From assembly GCF_900113015.1 (NCBI RefSeq), contig NZ_FONV01000011.1, forward strand, positions 1 to 64,000: DNA of 64,000 nt. The letters are read 5' to 3'. This document shows, one piece after another, positions 34,122 through 42,303 of the stretch. This stretch comes from Actinoplanes philippinensis. GTDB lineage: Bacteria > Actinomycetota > Actinomycetes > Mycobacteriales > Micromonosporaceae. A model generated the notes under the pieces. That model did no database searches and was not told where the DNA came from. It saw nothing but the letters and a program-made list of their open reading frames with translations. Position 1 is the stretch's first letter; each line of letters begins with the position of its first letter. The translations under genes and the position numbers were made by a program.

Positions 34122-37100
34122 TCAGCGGATCGTTGTGGTCACCGCTGATCCGGGGGCGGCGCCTGCCCCGTTGACGGCCTGGACCGTCACCCGGTAGCGG
34201 GTGTTGGCCGGGACGTCACCGGGGGCGGTGAAGCTTGCCGTCCTGGCGCCGGCGGCGACGGTTGTCACGAGGGCCGTGCCGCGGGCGGTTCCCTTGGCGT
34301 TCAGGCGCTGCCAGGTGATCCGGTAGCCGGTGATCTTCGAGCCGCCGGTGGTGGCGGGAGCGGTCCAGCGGACGGTCGTGGTGAGCTTGCCACCCTTGGC
34401 GCCGGGCTTGGCGGTCAGGGTGCGGACCTTGCCCGGTACGGTCCGGGGCGTCACCGTCGTGCTGGTGGCGGACCACGAGCCGGCGCCGAGGGCGTTGACC
34501 GCCCGAACCCGGAAGCGGTATAGAGTGCCGTCGGCCAGCCCGTTCACCGTCTGCACGGCGGCTCCGGCCGGGGCGGTCCGCAGGTCGCCCACCTGGCGTC
34601 CGTTGCCGGTCAGCACCTGGATCTCGTAGCGCTGGATCGGGCTGCCCCCGTTGTCGGCGGGAGCCGTCCAGCGGACCACCACGGCGGCGGCCGCGGGGGC
34701 CGGGGTTCCGATGCGGGCGGCGCCGGGCACGGTCCGGGCGTCCGGTGTGGAACCGGGGTCGCCGGGGGTGGGCGAGGTGCTGCCGGTCGGGCTGGGCGTC
34801 GCGGTCGGCGAGCCCGTCGGACGGGGTGTCACCGAACCGGTCGGCGCAGGCGATCCGGTCGGCGTGACCGAGACGGTCGGGGTCGGCGTGGCGGGCACGG
34901 TGCTGCCGGGGTTACCGGTACCAGGGTTACCGGTTCCGGGGCCGGTACCGGGATTGCCGGTACCAGGATCGGTACCAGGGTTACCCGTACCAGGATCGGT
35001 CCCGGGGTTACCGGTTCCCGGGCCGGTGCCGGGGTTACCTGTACCAGGGCCGGCCGGGACAGCCGGCGTGACCGTGTTGGAGATGCCGGAGAAGGCGCTG
35101 GCGCCGGCCGCGTTCACGGCCCGGACCCAGAAGGCGTAGCCCACACCGTTGGTCAGACCGGTCAGGGTCAGCTCGGTGGTTCCGGCGTCGGCCACGTCGA
35201 CACCGACGACGATGCCGGTCTCCGCGTCGAGCGCCTGGATCTCGTACCCGTAGATCGGGGTTCCGCCGTCGTGGAGCGGGGTCGTCCAGCGGACCAGGGC
35301 GCTTTCATCGCCGGCGGTGGCGGCGCCGATGCCGGGCGCGTCCGGGGCGACCGGAGTCACCGGCCGCGGTGGCGTGACGGGCGGGGCCGTGGTCGGCGTG
35401 ACCACCGGCGGAGTGGTCGGCGTGACCACCGGCGGAGTGGTCGGCGTGACCACCGGCGGAGTGGTCGGCGTGACCACCGGCGGAGTGGTCGGGGTGACGA
35501 CCGGAGGGGTGGTCGTGGGGACGGGGTTCGGGGCGGGTTCCTCGTTCTCGCCGGGCTCGGCCGGGCCGCCGTCGCCGGGCTCGGCGGGGCCGTCGTCGCC
35601 CGGTACGGCCGCGGCGGGGGTGACCGGGCCGAACGGGGCGGTGAAGACGCCCGGACCGGCGGCGGTGTCGGCGCGGAGCCGGAACGTGTAGCCGGCGCCG
35701 TTGGTGAGGCCGGTGACGACGAGGCTGCGGGTGTTCGGGTCGAGGGTGGTCACGACGGTCTCGCCGGCGCCGGTGCGCTCCAGGGTGAGGGCGGTGACCG
35801 GGTCGGCCCCGGTGGCGTCGGGCACGGTGATCAGGACGGTGGCCCGGCCGTCGCCGGCGAACGCGCTGACGCCGAGGAACGCCGACATCCCGCTGATGTC
35901 CACGGTCTGGTCGTCGAAGTGCAGCAGCTCGACGTTACGGACGATGTCGTTGCCGTCGGGGCCGGAGACGAGCACGCCACCGGAGATCGGGGTGACCGCG
36001 TACTCGGCGCGGGCTCCGGCGAAGACGGCCGTGTCCCGGCCCGGCGTGGGTGCGGACGCGATCTCCCGTACCACGATGATGTCATTGGGGTTGATCTTGC
36101 CGGCGAAGACGTCGGCGCGGAGCTCGGTGAGCGACGACGCGGTGATCGAGGTGCCCCGGACCGCGAGCCGGACCGTCAGGTAGCGATCACCGTCGATGAT
36201 GTCGTTGCCGAGACGGCCCTCGATGAGGTCGTCGCCGGCGCCGCCGAGCAGGATGTTGCCCTCGCCCCAGACGTTGCCGGTGAGGTCGCAGGGCCGGCCG
36301 GTCCGGTTGACCACGCCGCTCGCCGGCATCGGCAGCTCGGTGACCACCTGGTCGAGGCCGTGGATGCGGGCGATGCCGGTGGCGTCGAGGGCGTCGCAGC
36401 CGATCGCGCCGTCGGTGGCCGGGACCGTGTCGTCGCCGCGCAGGATGTCGTTGCCGTTGCCGCCGGAGAGGGATTCCACCTCGTCGTAGCGGTCGCGGAC
36501 GCCGGTCTGCAGGCCGTCGAGGCCGAGGAGCGGCAGTTGGAGGTCGGAGTCGACGGTCTCGGCGCCGGCGATGGACCAGTCCCAGCCGGAGCCGCCGGCG
36601 TTCTTCTCGATGCCGGGGCCCTGGACCCCGATGTCGTCGCCGCCCTCCATGTCGTAGTCGTCGTCGCCGCCCTGGCCGATCAGCACGTCGTGGCCGGGTT
36701 TGTTGGAGTCGTCGCGGAAGAACAGGTTGCCGCTGTCGCCGGAGAGCAGGTCGGGTGAGTCGCCGCCCTCCATCCAGTCGTCGCCGGAGTCGCCGAGCGC
36801 GCTGTCCTCGCCGTCGCCGGCGATGATCATGTCGTCGCCCTCGCCGCCGAAGGTCTCGTTGGCGTTGGCGCCGCCGTTGGTGAAGTCGCGGCCGTCACCG
36901 CCGAGGATGATGTCGAGGCCGGGGCCGGCGTCGATGGCGTCGTTGCCGGGGCCGCCCATCGAGAAGTCGGCGCCGCCGGAGTCGGTGAGGATGTCGTCGC
37001 CCTCGCCGCCGACCGTGACGTCGTCGCCGGCGCCGCCTTCGAGCACGTCGTCGCCCTCGGCGCCCCAGATGGTGTCGTTGTCGTTGCCGGCGCGGATCCG

Positions 37101-39623
37101 GTCGCGGTTCTCGGTTCCGGTGTAGACGGACTGCGCGTTCATGCCGGCCTTGTCGACACTGTTGCGAGCCCGGTACGCGATGGTCCCGTCGGGCAGGCGC
37201 AGCAGCAGGGCGCGCTCGTCGCACTCGCTGGCCGGGTCGTCGTCGACCAGGTTGCCCTGCCGGCCGTACCCCTCGGCGGTGCCGTTGAGCGTGGCCATGT
37301 CGAATTTGCAGTCGGCGGTGGCGAAGACGTCGGCGCGCAGTCCGCCGGCCGTGGTGTTGCGGCTGATCAGCTCGGCGAACGTGTTGCCCTCGAGCTGGCT
37401 GCGCAGGTTCATGCCGGGCGTACGGGCCAGGTAGTACAGCCGGTCGCCGTTCTGCAGGGCGGTGAGCTGGCTCTCGAAGACGTAGTCGAAGGTGCTGCCG
37501 AGGAGCCCGCCGAACGGCTCGGTGGTCTCGGCGAGCCCGCCGATCCACAGGTCGATGTCGTCGAGCCCGGAGTTGGCCGTGGTCCAGGCGCCGGTGGCGT
37601 TGAGGAAGTCGGCGCCGGCCGGGGTCTCGAGCAGGGCGCGTGCCGCGGCCCGCTTGGCGTCCACGGTGGTGGCGCCGGCCACGGACGGGTGCTTGCCGTA
37701 CGCCGCCACGAAGTTGACCAGCGACTCCGGGTGCTTGAGGTTCTCACCGAAGTCGACCCAGCTGACGTATGGCCGCAGCCGGCCGTCGTTGCTCCTGGTG
37801 TACAGCGCCCGGCGCAGGTTGTTCAGCGTCGGGACGCCCTCGGAACGGCCGCGGGCGATGTTGATCGCGCCGAGGTCCATCGGGAGCCCCAGCAGGTTGT
37901 TGCGCAGCGTGTCGGTCATGAACTCGTCGAGGTCGTTGCCGACCTGCTCGGTCATGCCCATGACGATCTCGCCGGCCGCCGCCTCCGGGGACAGGGTGCC
38001 GCCGTTGGTGAAGGCGGGCGGGTTGAGGAAACCGTCGAGCAGCGAGAGGTTGCCGGCGTTGGGCCGCTGGATGGTCTCGTCGAGCATCGAGTGGCCGAAC
38101 CGGTAGACGGCGTGCGCGAACTCGGCGTAGATCGCCGGGTCGAGCTCGGCCTGGGTGAAGGCGGCCGGCTGGAACGGGTTGATCGCTGGCTGGATCTTGC
38201 GGGCGAACTCCTCGAAGACGAGGTGCTGGTACTCCATCTCGTTGATGAACTTGGCGGCCTGGAAGATCCGCTCGCCGGTCCACTCGGTGTTGCCCCCGAT
38301 GATCCGCGTGATGTCGCTGACCAGCCGGTTGTGCTCGGAGTGGAAGATCTGGTGCACGGCGGTGAGCCCGATGTTCTCGTTGGCCCGGCCGTCACCGGCG
38401 ATGTAGTGGGCGGCCAGCATCTCGTCGTCGTAGGTGCCGGCCGGCTGCGCCGCGAAGTCCGCGCTGGCGACCGTGTCGGCGTCCGGGACGAGGGTTTTGG
38501 ACGGCGTGGCGTTGTGGGCGATGTCGGTGAGGAACGGGGTGTCGAAGTACACCACGTTCGCGGGCACCTTCACCGGATTCACCAGGTCGCCCTCGACCAG
38601 GCCGGTCGCGGTGACGTACTGCGGGAGGCCACGGGCCGGGCCGGGGACGAAGTTGCCGTACGCGTCGGCGAGGATCATCGGCACGTTCAGCGCGTCCAGG
38701 TCGCCCAGCTCCAGGCCGAGCGCCTCACGTGCCTGCCGCTTGACGTCGGCCCAGGTGGGCAGACCGCCGGCCGCCCCGGAGAGCAGGTTGCCGGTGGCTT
38801 CGGCGTTCGGTGCGTACTCGCGGAGGAACACCTGGTGGGCGGCATGCGACGTGTAGGTCTGCGAGTTGTCGACGTACGGCGTGTCGGTGTTCTTCGACGG
38901 GTTCTTCGCCCGGGTGAGCATCATGAACCGCATGGCCGGCGGGACGTATTTCGGGTCGCCCGGCCGGGGGTCGTCGGCGGTGCCGGTGAGCCGGTCCGGT
39001 CCGGCGACCAGCGGGTCGTCGGCGCGCAGCGGCACCATGACGATGTCGTTGCCCTTGACCGTCTGGTCGACGCCGTGGTCGAAGAACTGCCCGAAGAGCG
39101 TGAACCACGAGTTGTACGGCGCGGACAGCCCGAAGTCGGTGGTGACGTTCGGGATGAACAGGGTGACGCCGTCGGTGTTGCCGCCGGAGACCGCGACCGC
39201 CGCGGGGTTGGCCGCGGTCTGGTCGGCGATGATGTTGCTGATCTGCCGCGGTGTCGCGTCGACCGGACGGGCGCCCTGGTAGACGCCGGTGTACTGGGCG
39301 GGCACGAGTCGCGGGAACTCCCGGTCGGCCGCGCCGTGGCTCTCCTGCCCGGGCGTGAGGTGGTTGCAGGTTCCGTCGACCGTGCGCAGGCCCATCGACA
39401 GCAGCGGGCTGCCGAGCTGGTCCAGGAGGGCTCCGCAGGGACCGGTCTCGCTGGTGGTGCCGGCGACGTGCGCCTCAGCGATCTTGATCTGCTGGAGGAT
39501 GTACGACAGATCGGCCTCGGTGATCGTGAAGCCCTGGCCGATCGGGGCGGCCTGGGCGGGAACGACCATGACAGTGGTGGCGAGCAGCGCACCGAGCGCG
39601 GCGGCGGACCAGACTCTACGCAA
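34122..39623 (-). CDS. giant secreted heme peroxidase with RTX and FN3 domains
   Basis: A 1833-residue extracellular protein. Signal peptide to about residue 25 (LLATTVMVVPAQA). Animal-type heme peroxidase domain, about 50-800: FGQFFDHGVD carries a catalytic-pocket histidine, RANENIGLTAVHQIFHSEHNRL follows, and FAHAVYRFGHSML carries the proximal histidine. About ten GGxGxDxxx calcium-binding RTX repeats at roughly 840-1010 (GAEGDDVLEGGAGDDVTVGG and similar), with two more clusters to about 1150. Then four FN3 domains with a VVTPTTPP-repeat linker and a GTGNPG-repeat linker. This matches bacterial peroxinectin-like enzymes. The probable reaction is H2O2-dependent oxidation of halides or phenolics. 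FN3 domains suggest binding of insoluble substrate or the cell surface. Confidence 0.88.
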   Translation of the reverse strand: MRRVWSAAALGALLATTVMVVPAQAAPIGQGFTITEADLSYILQQIKIAEAHVAGTTSETGPCGALLDQLGSPLLSMGLRTVDGTCNHLTPGQESHGAADREFPRLVPAQYTGVYQGARPVDATPRQISNIIADQTAANPAAVAVSGGNTDGVTLFIPNVTTDFGLSAPYNSWFTLFGQFFDHGVDQTVKGNDIVMVPLRADDPLVAGPDRLTGTADDPRPGDPKYVPPAMRFMMLTRAKNPSKNTDTPYVDNSQTYTSHAAHQVFLREYAPNAEATGNLLSGAAGGLPTWADVKRQAREALGLELGDLDALNVPMILADAYGNFVPGPARGLPQYVTATGLVEGDLVNPVKVPANVVYFDTPFLTDIAHNATPSKTLVPDADTVASADFAAQPAGTYDDEMLAAHYIAGDGRANENIGLTAVHQIFHSEHNRLVSDITRIIGGNTEWTGERIFQAAKFINEMEYQHLVFEEFARKIQPAINPFQPAAFTQAELDPAIYAEFAHAVYRFGHSMLDETIQRPNAGNLSLLDGFLNPPAFTNGGTLSPEAAAGEIVMGMTEQVGNDLDEFMTDTLRNNLLGLPMDLGAINIARGRSEGVPTLNNLRRALYTRSNDGRLRPYVSWVDFGENLKHPESLVNFVAAYGKHPSVAGATTVDAKRAAARALLETPAGADFLNATGAWTTANSGLDDIDLWIGGLAETTEPFGGLLGSTFDYVFESQLTALQNGDRLYYLARTPGMNLRSQLEGNTFAELISRNTTAGGLRADVFATADCKFDMATLNGTAEGYGRQGNLVDDDPASECDERALLLRLPDGTIAYRARNSVDKAGMNAQSVYTGTENRDRIRAGNDNDTIWGAEGDDVLEGGAGDDVTVGGEGDDILTDSGGADFSMGGPGNDAIDAGPGLDIILGGDGRDFTNGGANANETFGGEGDDMIIAGDGEDSALGDSGDDWMEGGDSPDLLSGDSGNLFFRDDSNKPGHDVLIGQGGDDDYDMEGGDDIGVQGPGIEKNAGGSGWDWSIAGAETVDSDLQLPLLGLDGLQTGVRDRYDEVESLSGGNGNDILRGDDTVPATDGAIGCDALDATGIARIHGLDQVVTELPMPASGVVNRTGRPCDLTGNVWGEGNILLGGAGDDLIEGRLGNDIIDGDRYLTVRLAVRGTSITASSLTELRADVFAGKINPNDIIVVREIASAPTPGRDTAVFAGARAEYAVTPISGGVLVSGPDGNDIVRNVELLHFDDQTVDISGMSAFLGVSAFAGDGRATVLITVPDATGADPVTALTLERTGAGETVVTTLDPNTRSLVVTGLTNGAGYTFRLRADTAAGPGVFTAPFGPVTPAAAVPGDDGPAEPGDGGPAEPGENEEPAPNPVPTTTPPVVTPTTPPVVTPTTPPVVTPTTPPVVTPTTPPVVTPTTAPPVTPPRPVTPVAPDAPGIGAATAGDESALVRWTTPLHDGGTPIYGYEIQALDAETGIVVGVDVADAGTTELTLTGLTNGVGYAFWVRAVNAAGASAFSGISNTVTPAVPAGPGTGNPGTGPGTGNPGTDPGTGNPGTDPGTGNPGTGPGTGNPGTGNPGSTVPATPTPTVSVTPTGSPAPTGSVTPRPTGSPTATPSPTGSTSPTPGDPGSTPDARTVPGAARIGTPAPAAAAVVVRWTAPADNGGSPIQRYEIQVLTGNGRQVGDLRTAPAGAAVQTVNGLADGTLYRFRVRAVNALGAGSWSATSTTVTPRTVPGKVRTLTAKPGAKGGKLTTTVRWTAPATTGGSKITGYRITWQRLNAKGTARGTALVTTVAAGARTASFTAPGDVPANTRYRVTVQAVNGAGAAPGSAVTTTIR
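35389..35508. repeat. 24-bp tandem repeat encoding VVTPTTPP linker
   Basis: Four perfect 24-bp units (35389, 35413, 35437, 35461) and one degenerate unit (35485-35508) inside the peroxidase gene. Each encodes eight residues of a Pro/Thr linker. Four copies are near identical at the DNA level, so copy number may vary. A second linker (about 34909-35055) consists of GTGNPG-type repeats. Confidence 0.9.
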
Positions 39624-39723
39624 GGGGGGACCTCATCCGAAGAGTGCGAATGCCCGTTTAGGTGGGCTATTTCGGCATATGTTGTGGCAGCCACCAGTGG
39701 TCGAGCTGAAGAGATCCTGAAAA

Positions 39724-39752
39724 GCAGAAAGCCCCCCTCCGGAGAGGGGGGC
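39724..39752 (-). terminator. terminator of multicopper oxidase operon
   Basis: Stem GCCCCCCTC/GAGGGGGGC with loop CGGA (39731-39739 and 39744-39752); on the minus strand it is followed by TTTCTGCTTTT. It is 12 bases downstream of the His-tailed protein. Confidence 0.88.
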
Positions 39753-39764
39753 CTTGCCGTGAGA

Positions 39765-40499
39765 TCAGTGTCCGTGCGGTCCGTCCGACAGATCCGGTGC
39801 GCCGTGCGACAGGTCGACTCCGGGACCGGTCAGCGTCGCCGTGACGTGCACCTGGTCGGGTGGCACCCCGGCGGCCCGGCCCATCGAGTCCCGTACCGCG
39901 GTGATCAGATCGTCGCCGAGCACCGCCCCGAAGTAGTGGACCGTCACCCCGTCCGGCTGCACGTCGGTGACGTAGCGGTTCAACGAGTCGCCGAGCACGC
40001 CCTCGGCGTCCTGCCGCTGCGCCACCTGCTCCGGCGCCACCCCGGCGGGCGGGATCACGCAGAACGTCAGGTCGTGCACGAGCACCGGCTGGACCAGGTA
40101 GAACGCGACACTGGCCGGCTGGTGGTCGCGCATGAACGCCTCGGCGTCGTAGACCCGCGCGCCCTCGTCCAGCACGAACGTCATCTCCGGGACCAGATAC
40201 TGCAGCATGTCCTCGGAGAAGACCGCGAACGAGGCGTCGGTCAGCGAGCCGAGCTTCGCGTCGGCGGCCAGCGCCCGCAGCTCCGCGGCGACCGCGGCCC
40301 GGTCCGCGCCGGGCGCCGGGTGGATCGCGATGGCCACCCGCCGGCGGACCATCGGGCCGTCGAAGGAGGTGCTGGCCAGGGCGTCACCCTTGTCCCCGGT
40401 GACGACGTGCGCGACCGGGGTGGGCGGCTCCGCCGCGGGATACGCGTACCACGCGACACCCACGGCGGCCACCAGCAGTCCGGCGAGAACCCTCCGCAT
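39765..40499 (-). CDS. secreted protein of unknown function, His-rich tail
   Basis: A 244-residue protein with an N-terminal signal or anchor (VLAGLLVAAVGVAWYAYPA). The middle contains a repeated theme of about 90 residues (VRRRVAIAIHPAPGADRAAV near 50; LVHDLTFCVIPPAGVAPEQV near 145). The C-terminus reads HGAPDLSDGPHGH, a possible copper-binding tail. Its ATG overlaps the stop of the multicopper oxidase (TGATG), so the two are translationally coupled. It could help assemble copper or act as a partner of the oxidase. That is inference, and no family was recognised. Confidence 0.65.
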   Translation of the reverse strand: MRRVLAGLLVAAVGVAWYAYPAAEPPTPVAHVVTGDKGDALASTSFDGPMVRRRVAIAIHPAPGADRAAVAAELRALAADAKLGSLTDASFAVFSEDMLQYLVPEMTFVLDEGARVYDAEAFMRDHQPASVAFYLVQPVLVHDLTFCVIPPAGVAPEQVAQRQDAEGVLGDSLNRYVTDVQPDGVTVHYFGAVLGDDLITAVRDSMGRAAGVPPDQVHVTATLTGPGVDLSHGAPDLSDGPHGH

Positions 40500-42169
40500 C
40501 AGCTGCCCAGCGGGTAGCTCGGCGCGTACACGACCGGCATCTCGGGCGAGTCGTCGGGGTACGCCGGGTCGGCGTGGATCGGGTCGTTGTTCATCATGTC
40601 GCCGACCGCGAACTGGATCATCATGTCGCTGTCCTCGTGCACCAGGTTGTGGCAGTGCAGCATGTAGCGGCCGCCGTCGTTGCCGTCACCGGTGGTGAAC
40701 TGCATGAGCACCGACGCCGTCTCGTTTTCGCCCAGGTAGAAGACGTCCTTCGGACCGCCCTCCCAGGCGTACGGCTTGTTGCCCGACGTGTTGTTGCGGG
40801 AGAACAGCTGACCGTCGATCAGGTGGATGTGCACCGGGTGGAACCAGCCGCCCGACTCGTTCACCAGATCCCAGATCTCCACGTCGTACGGCTTCGGGTT
40901 GCCGAGCACCCGCTTGAAGTCGCTCTTCTCGACGTCGTCCCAGGTCTCCCCGTTGACGGTCCAGATGCCGTGCTTGCGCTGCACCCGTACGGTCCGGCGG
41001 GCCACCGCCATCTCCGGCTTCAGCTTCATCGGGTCGAGCGCGCCCCGGTTCGTCCACGGTACCGGCCCGATGTCCAGGGTCGTCGGGATCACGTACGTGT
41101 CCGGCGCCCCCGAGTCGGCGACCACCTCGAACTGCATCACCTTGTCGGTGTTGCCGAAGTCCTCGTTGTTCTTGTTGCTGAGGTTCCGCAGTTCGATCTT
41201 CTGGCCGACCTTGTACTTCCGGAAGTCGATCAGCACCTCGTACCGCTCGGCGGCGCCCTGCCGCCACGACTCGACCGCGTTCACCTTGGGCACCATGCCG
41301 CCGTCGGTGCCGACGACGTAGAACGGGTCGCCGGTGCTGAGCCGGAACCGGTACGAACGGGAGATCGACGACACCAGGAACCGGAACCGGTAGACCCGCG
41401 GCTTGACCCGCATCTTCGGCCACGGCACGCCGTTCACCATGATCACGTCACCCATGAAGCCGGAGTTGGCGTCGTCGCTGAACGCGACCGAGCCGTCCGA
41501 CTTGAACGCGATGTCGCTGACCACGATCGGCACGTCGTACTGGCCCTGCGGCAGCTGCGCGGCCTCGTACCGGTCGGTCAGGTGATACTGCGCGGCCAGC
41601 CCGGAGTAGGCGTTCACGGCCGTGGTCCGGTGGTTGTGGTCGTGGTACCAGAGGGTCCGGGCCGGCTGCCAGTTCGGGTACTTGTACGTCTTGCACTGGC
41701 CCGGGAGGGTGTGGTCGTTGGCGTACCCGTCGTACTGCGGCAGCGACGCCGACCCGTGCAGGTGGGTGACCGTGCTGAACGGCTGGCCGTTGATCCGGTT
41801 GACGGTCAGCGAGTTCTTGATCCGCACCTCGGAGCGGGTGCCCCGGGGGACCCGGATGGTCGGCCCGGGGAAGATCCCGTTGTAACCGGCGATCGTGGTG
41901 GTCAGGCCGGGCACCAGGCTGGCCTGCCCGAACTTCTGGGTGAGCCGGTACTTCTGGAACGGCCCCTGGTCGTCGACGCCCTCCTCGTACGGCATCAGCA
42001 CCGGCGGCCGGCGGAACATGTTGGTGTACGGCGTGGGCGTGTTCTTCGAGGCCAGGCTGCTCGACTGGGCGATCACCGCACCACCGCCGGCCGCGATGAC
42101 CAGGCCGCCACCGCCGAGGGCGATCGCGCCTTTGAGCAGGTCCCGTCGGCTCAGGCTTCCCCGTGTCAT
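40499..42169 (-). CDS. multicopper oxidase, Tat-exported
   Basis: A 556-residue laccase/CotA/phenoxazinone-synthase type enzyme. Tat signal SRRDLLKGAIALGGGG at residues 7-22. All copper motifs are present: VTHLHGSA, WYHDHNH, HPVHIHLIDG and the T1/trinuclear motif MLHCHNLVHEDSDMM, with the axial methionine. The start at 42169 puts SRR near the N-terminus. An upstream frame to 42292 would place the Tat motif too far inside. It is divergent from a SARP regulator. Likely substrates are phenols or metals. It forms an operon with the His-tailed protein. Confidence 0.93.
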   Translation of the reverse strand: MTRGSLSRRDLLKGAIALGGGGLVIAAGGGAVIAQSSSLASKNTPTPYTNMFRRPPVLMPYEEGVDDQGPFQKYRLTQKFGQASLVPGLTTTIAGYNGIFPGPTIRVPRGTRSEVRIKNSLTVNRINGQPFSTVTHLHGSASLPQYDGYANDHTLPGQCKTYKYPNWQPARTLWYHDHNHRTTAVNAYSGLAAQYHLTDRYEAAQLPQGQYDVPIVVSDIAFKSDGSVAFSDDANSGFMGDVIMVNGVPWPKMRVKPRVYRFRFLVSSISRSYRFRLSTGDPFYVVGTDGGMVPKVNAVESWRQGAAERYEVLIDFRKYKVGQKIELRNLSNKNNEDFGNTDKVMQFEVVADSGAPDTYVIPTTLDIGPVPWTNRGALDPMKLKPEMAVARRTVRVQRKHGIWTVNGETWDDVEKSDFKRVLGNPKPYDVEIWDLVNESGGWFHPVHIHLIDGQLFSRNNTSGNKPYAWEGGPKDVFYLGENETASVLMQFTTGDGNDGGRYMLHCHNLVHEDSDMMIQFAVGDMMNNDPIHADPAYPDDSPEMPVVYAPSYPLGS

Positions 42170-42303
42170 CGAACTCCCTAGTACGTCGCGTCCATCGGTC
42201 GGCAGCGAAGCTAGGAGCAGGGGCTTTGGTAATCCTGTGGAAAGCCTCAACCCGATGCCGCCGTACGCCGAAACGTCCTCGGAAGAACCCACGAGGAGGC
42301 CAC
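42170..42303. promoter_or_regulatory. divergent promoter region of oxidase and SARP gene
   Basis: An inverted repeat GGCTTT (42222-42227) and AAAGCC (42241-42246) separated by 13 bases lies centrally in this 134-base gap and could be an operator. GAGGAGG at about 42291 is the ribosome-binding site of the regulator gene. Confidence 0.4.

Noticed and set aside
35271-36758. Plus-strand 495-codon frame opposite the peroxidase gene
   Set aside because: Shadow of RTX/Pro-Thr repeats; the minus-strand frame has clear domains.
37689-40517. Plus-strand 942-codon frame
   Set aside because: Antisense to the peroxidase and the His-tailed protein; it crosses a strong minus-strand terminator and shows no domains.
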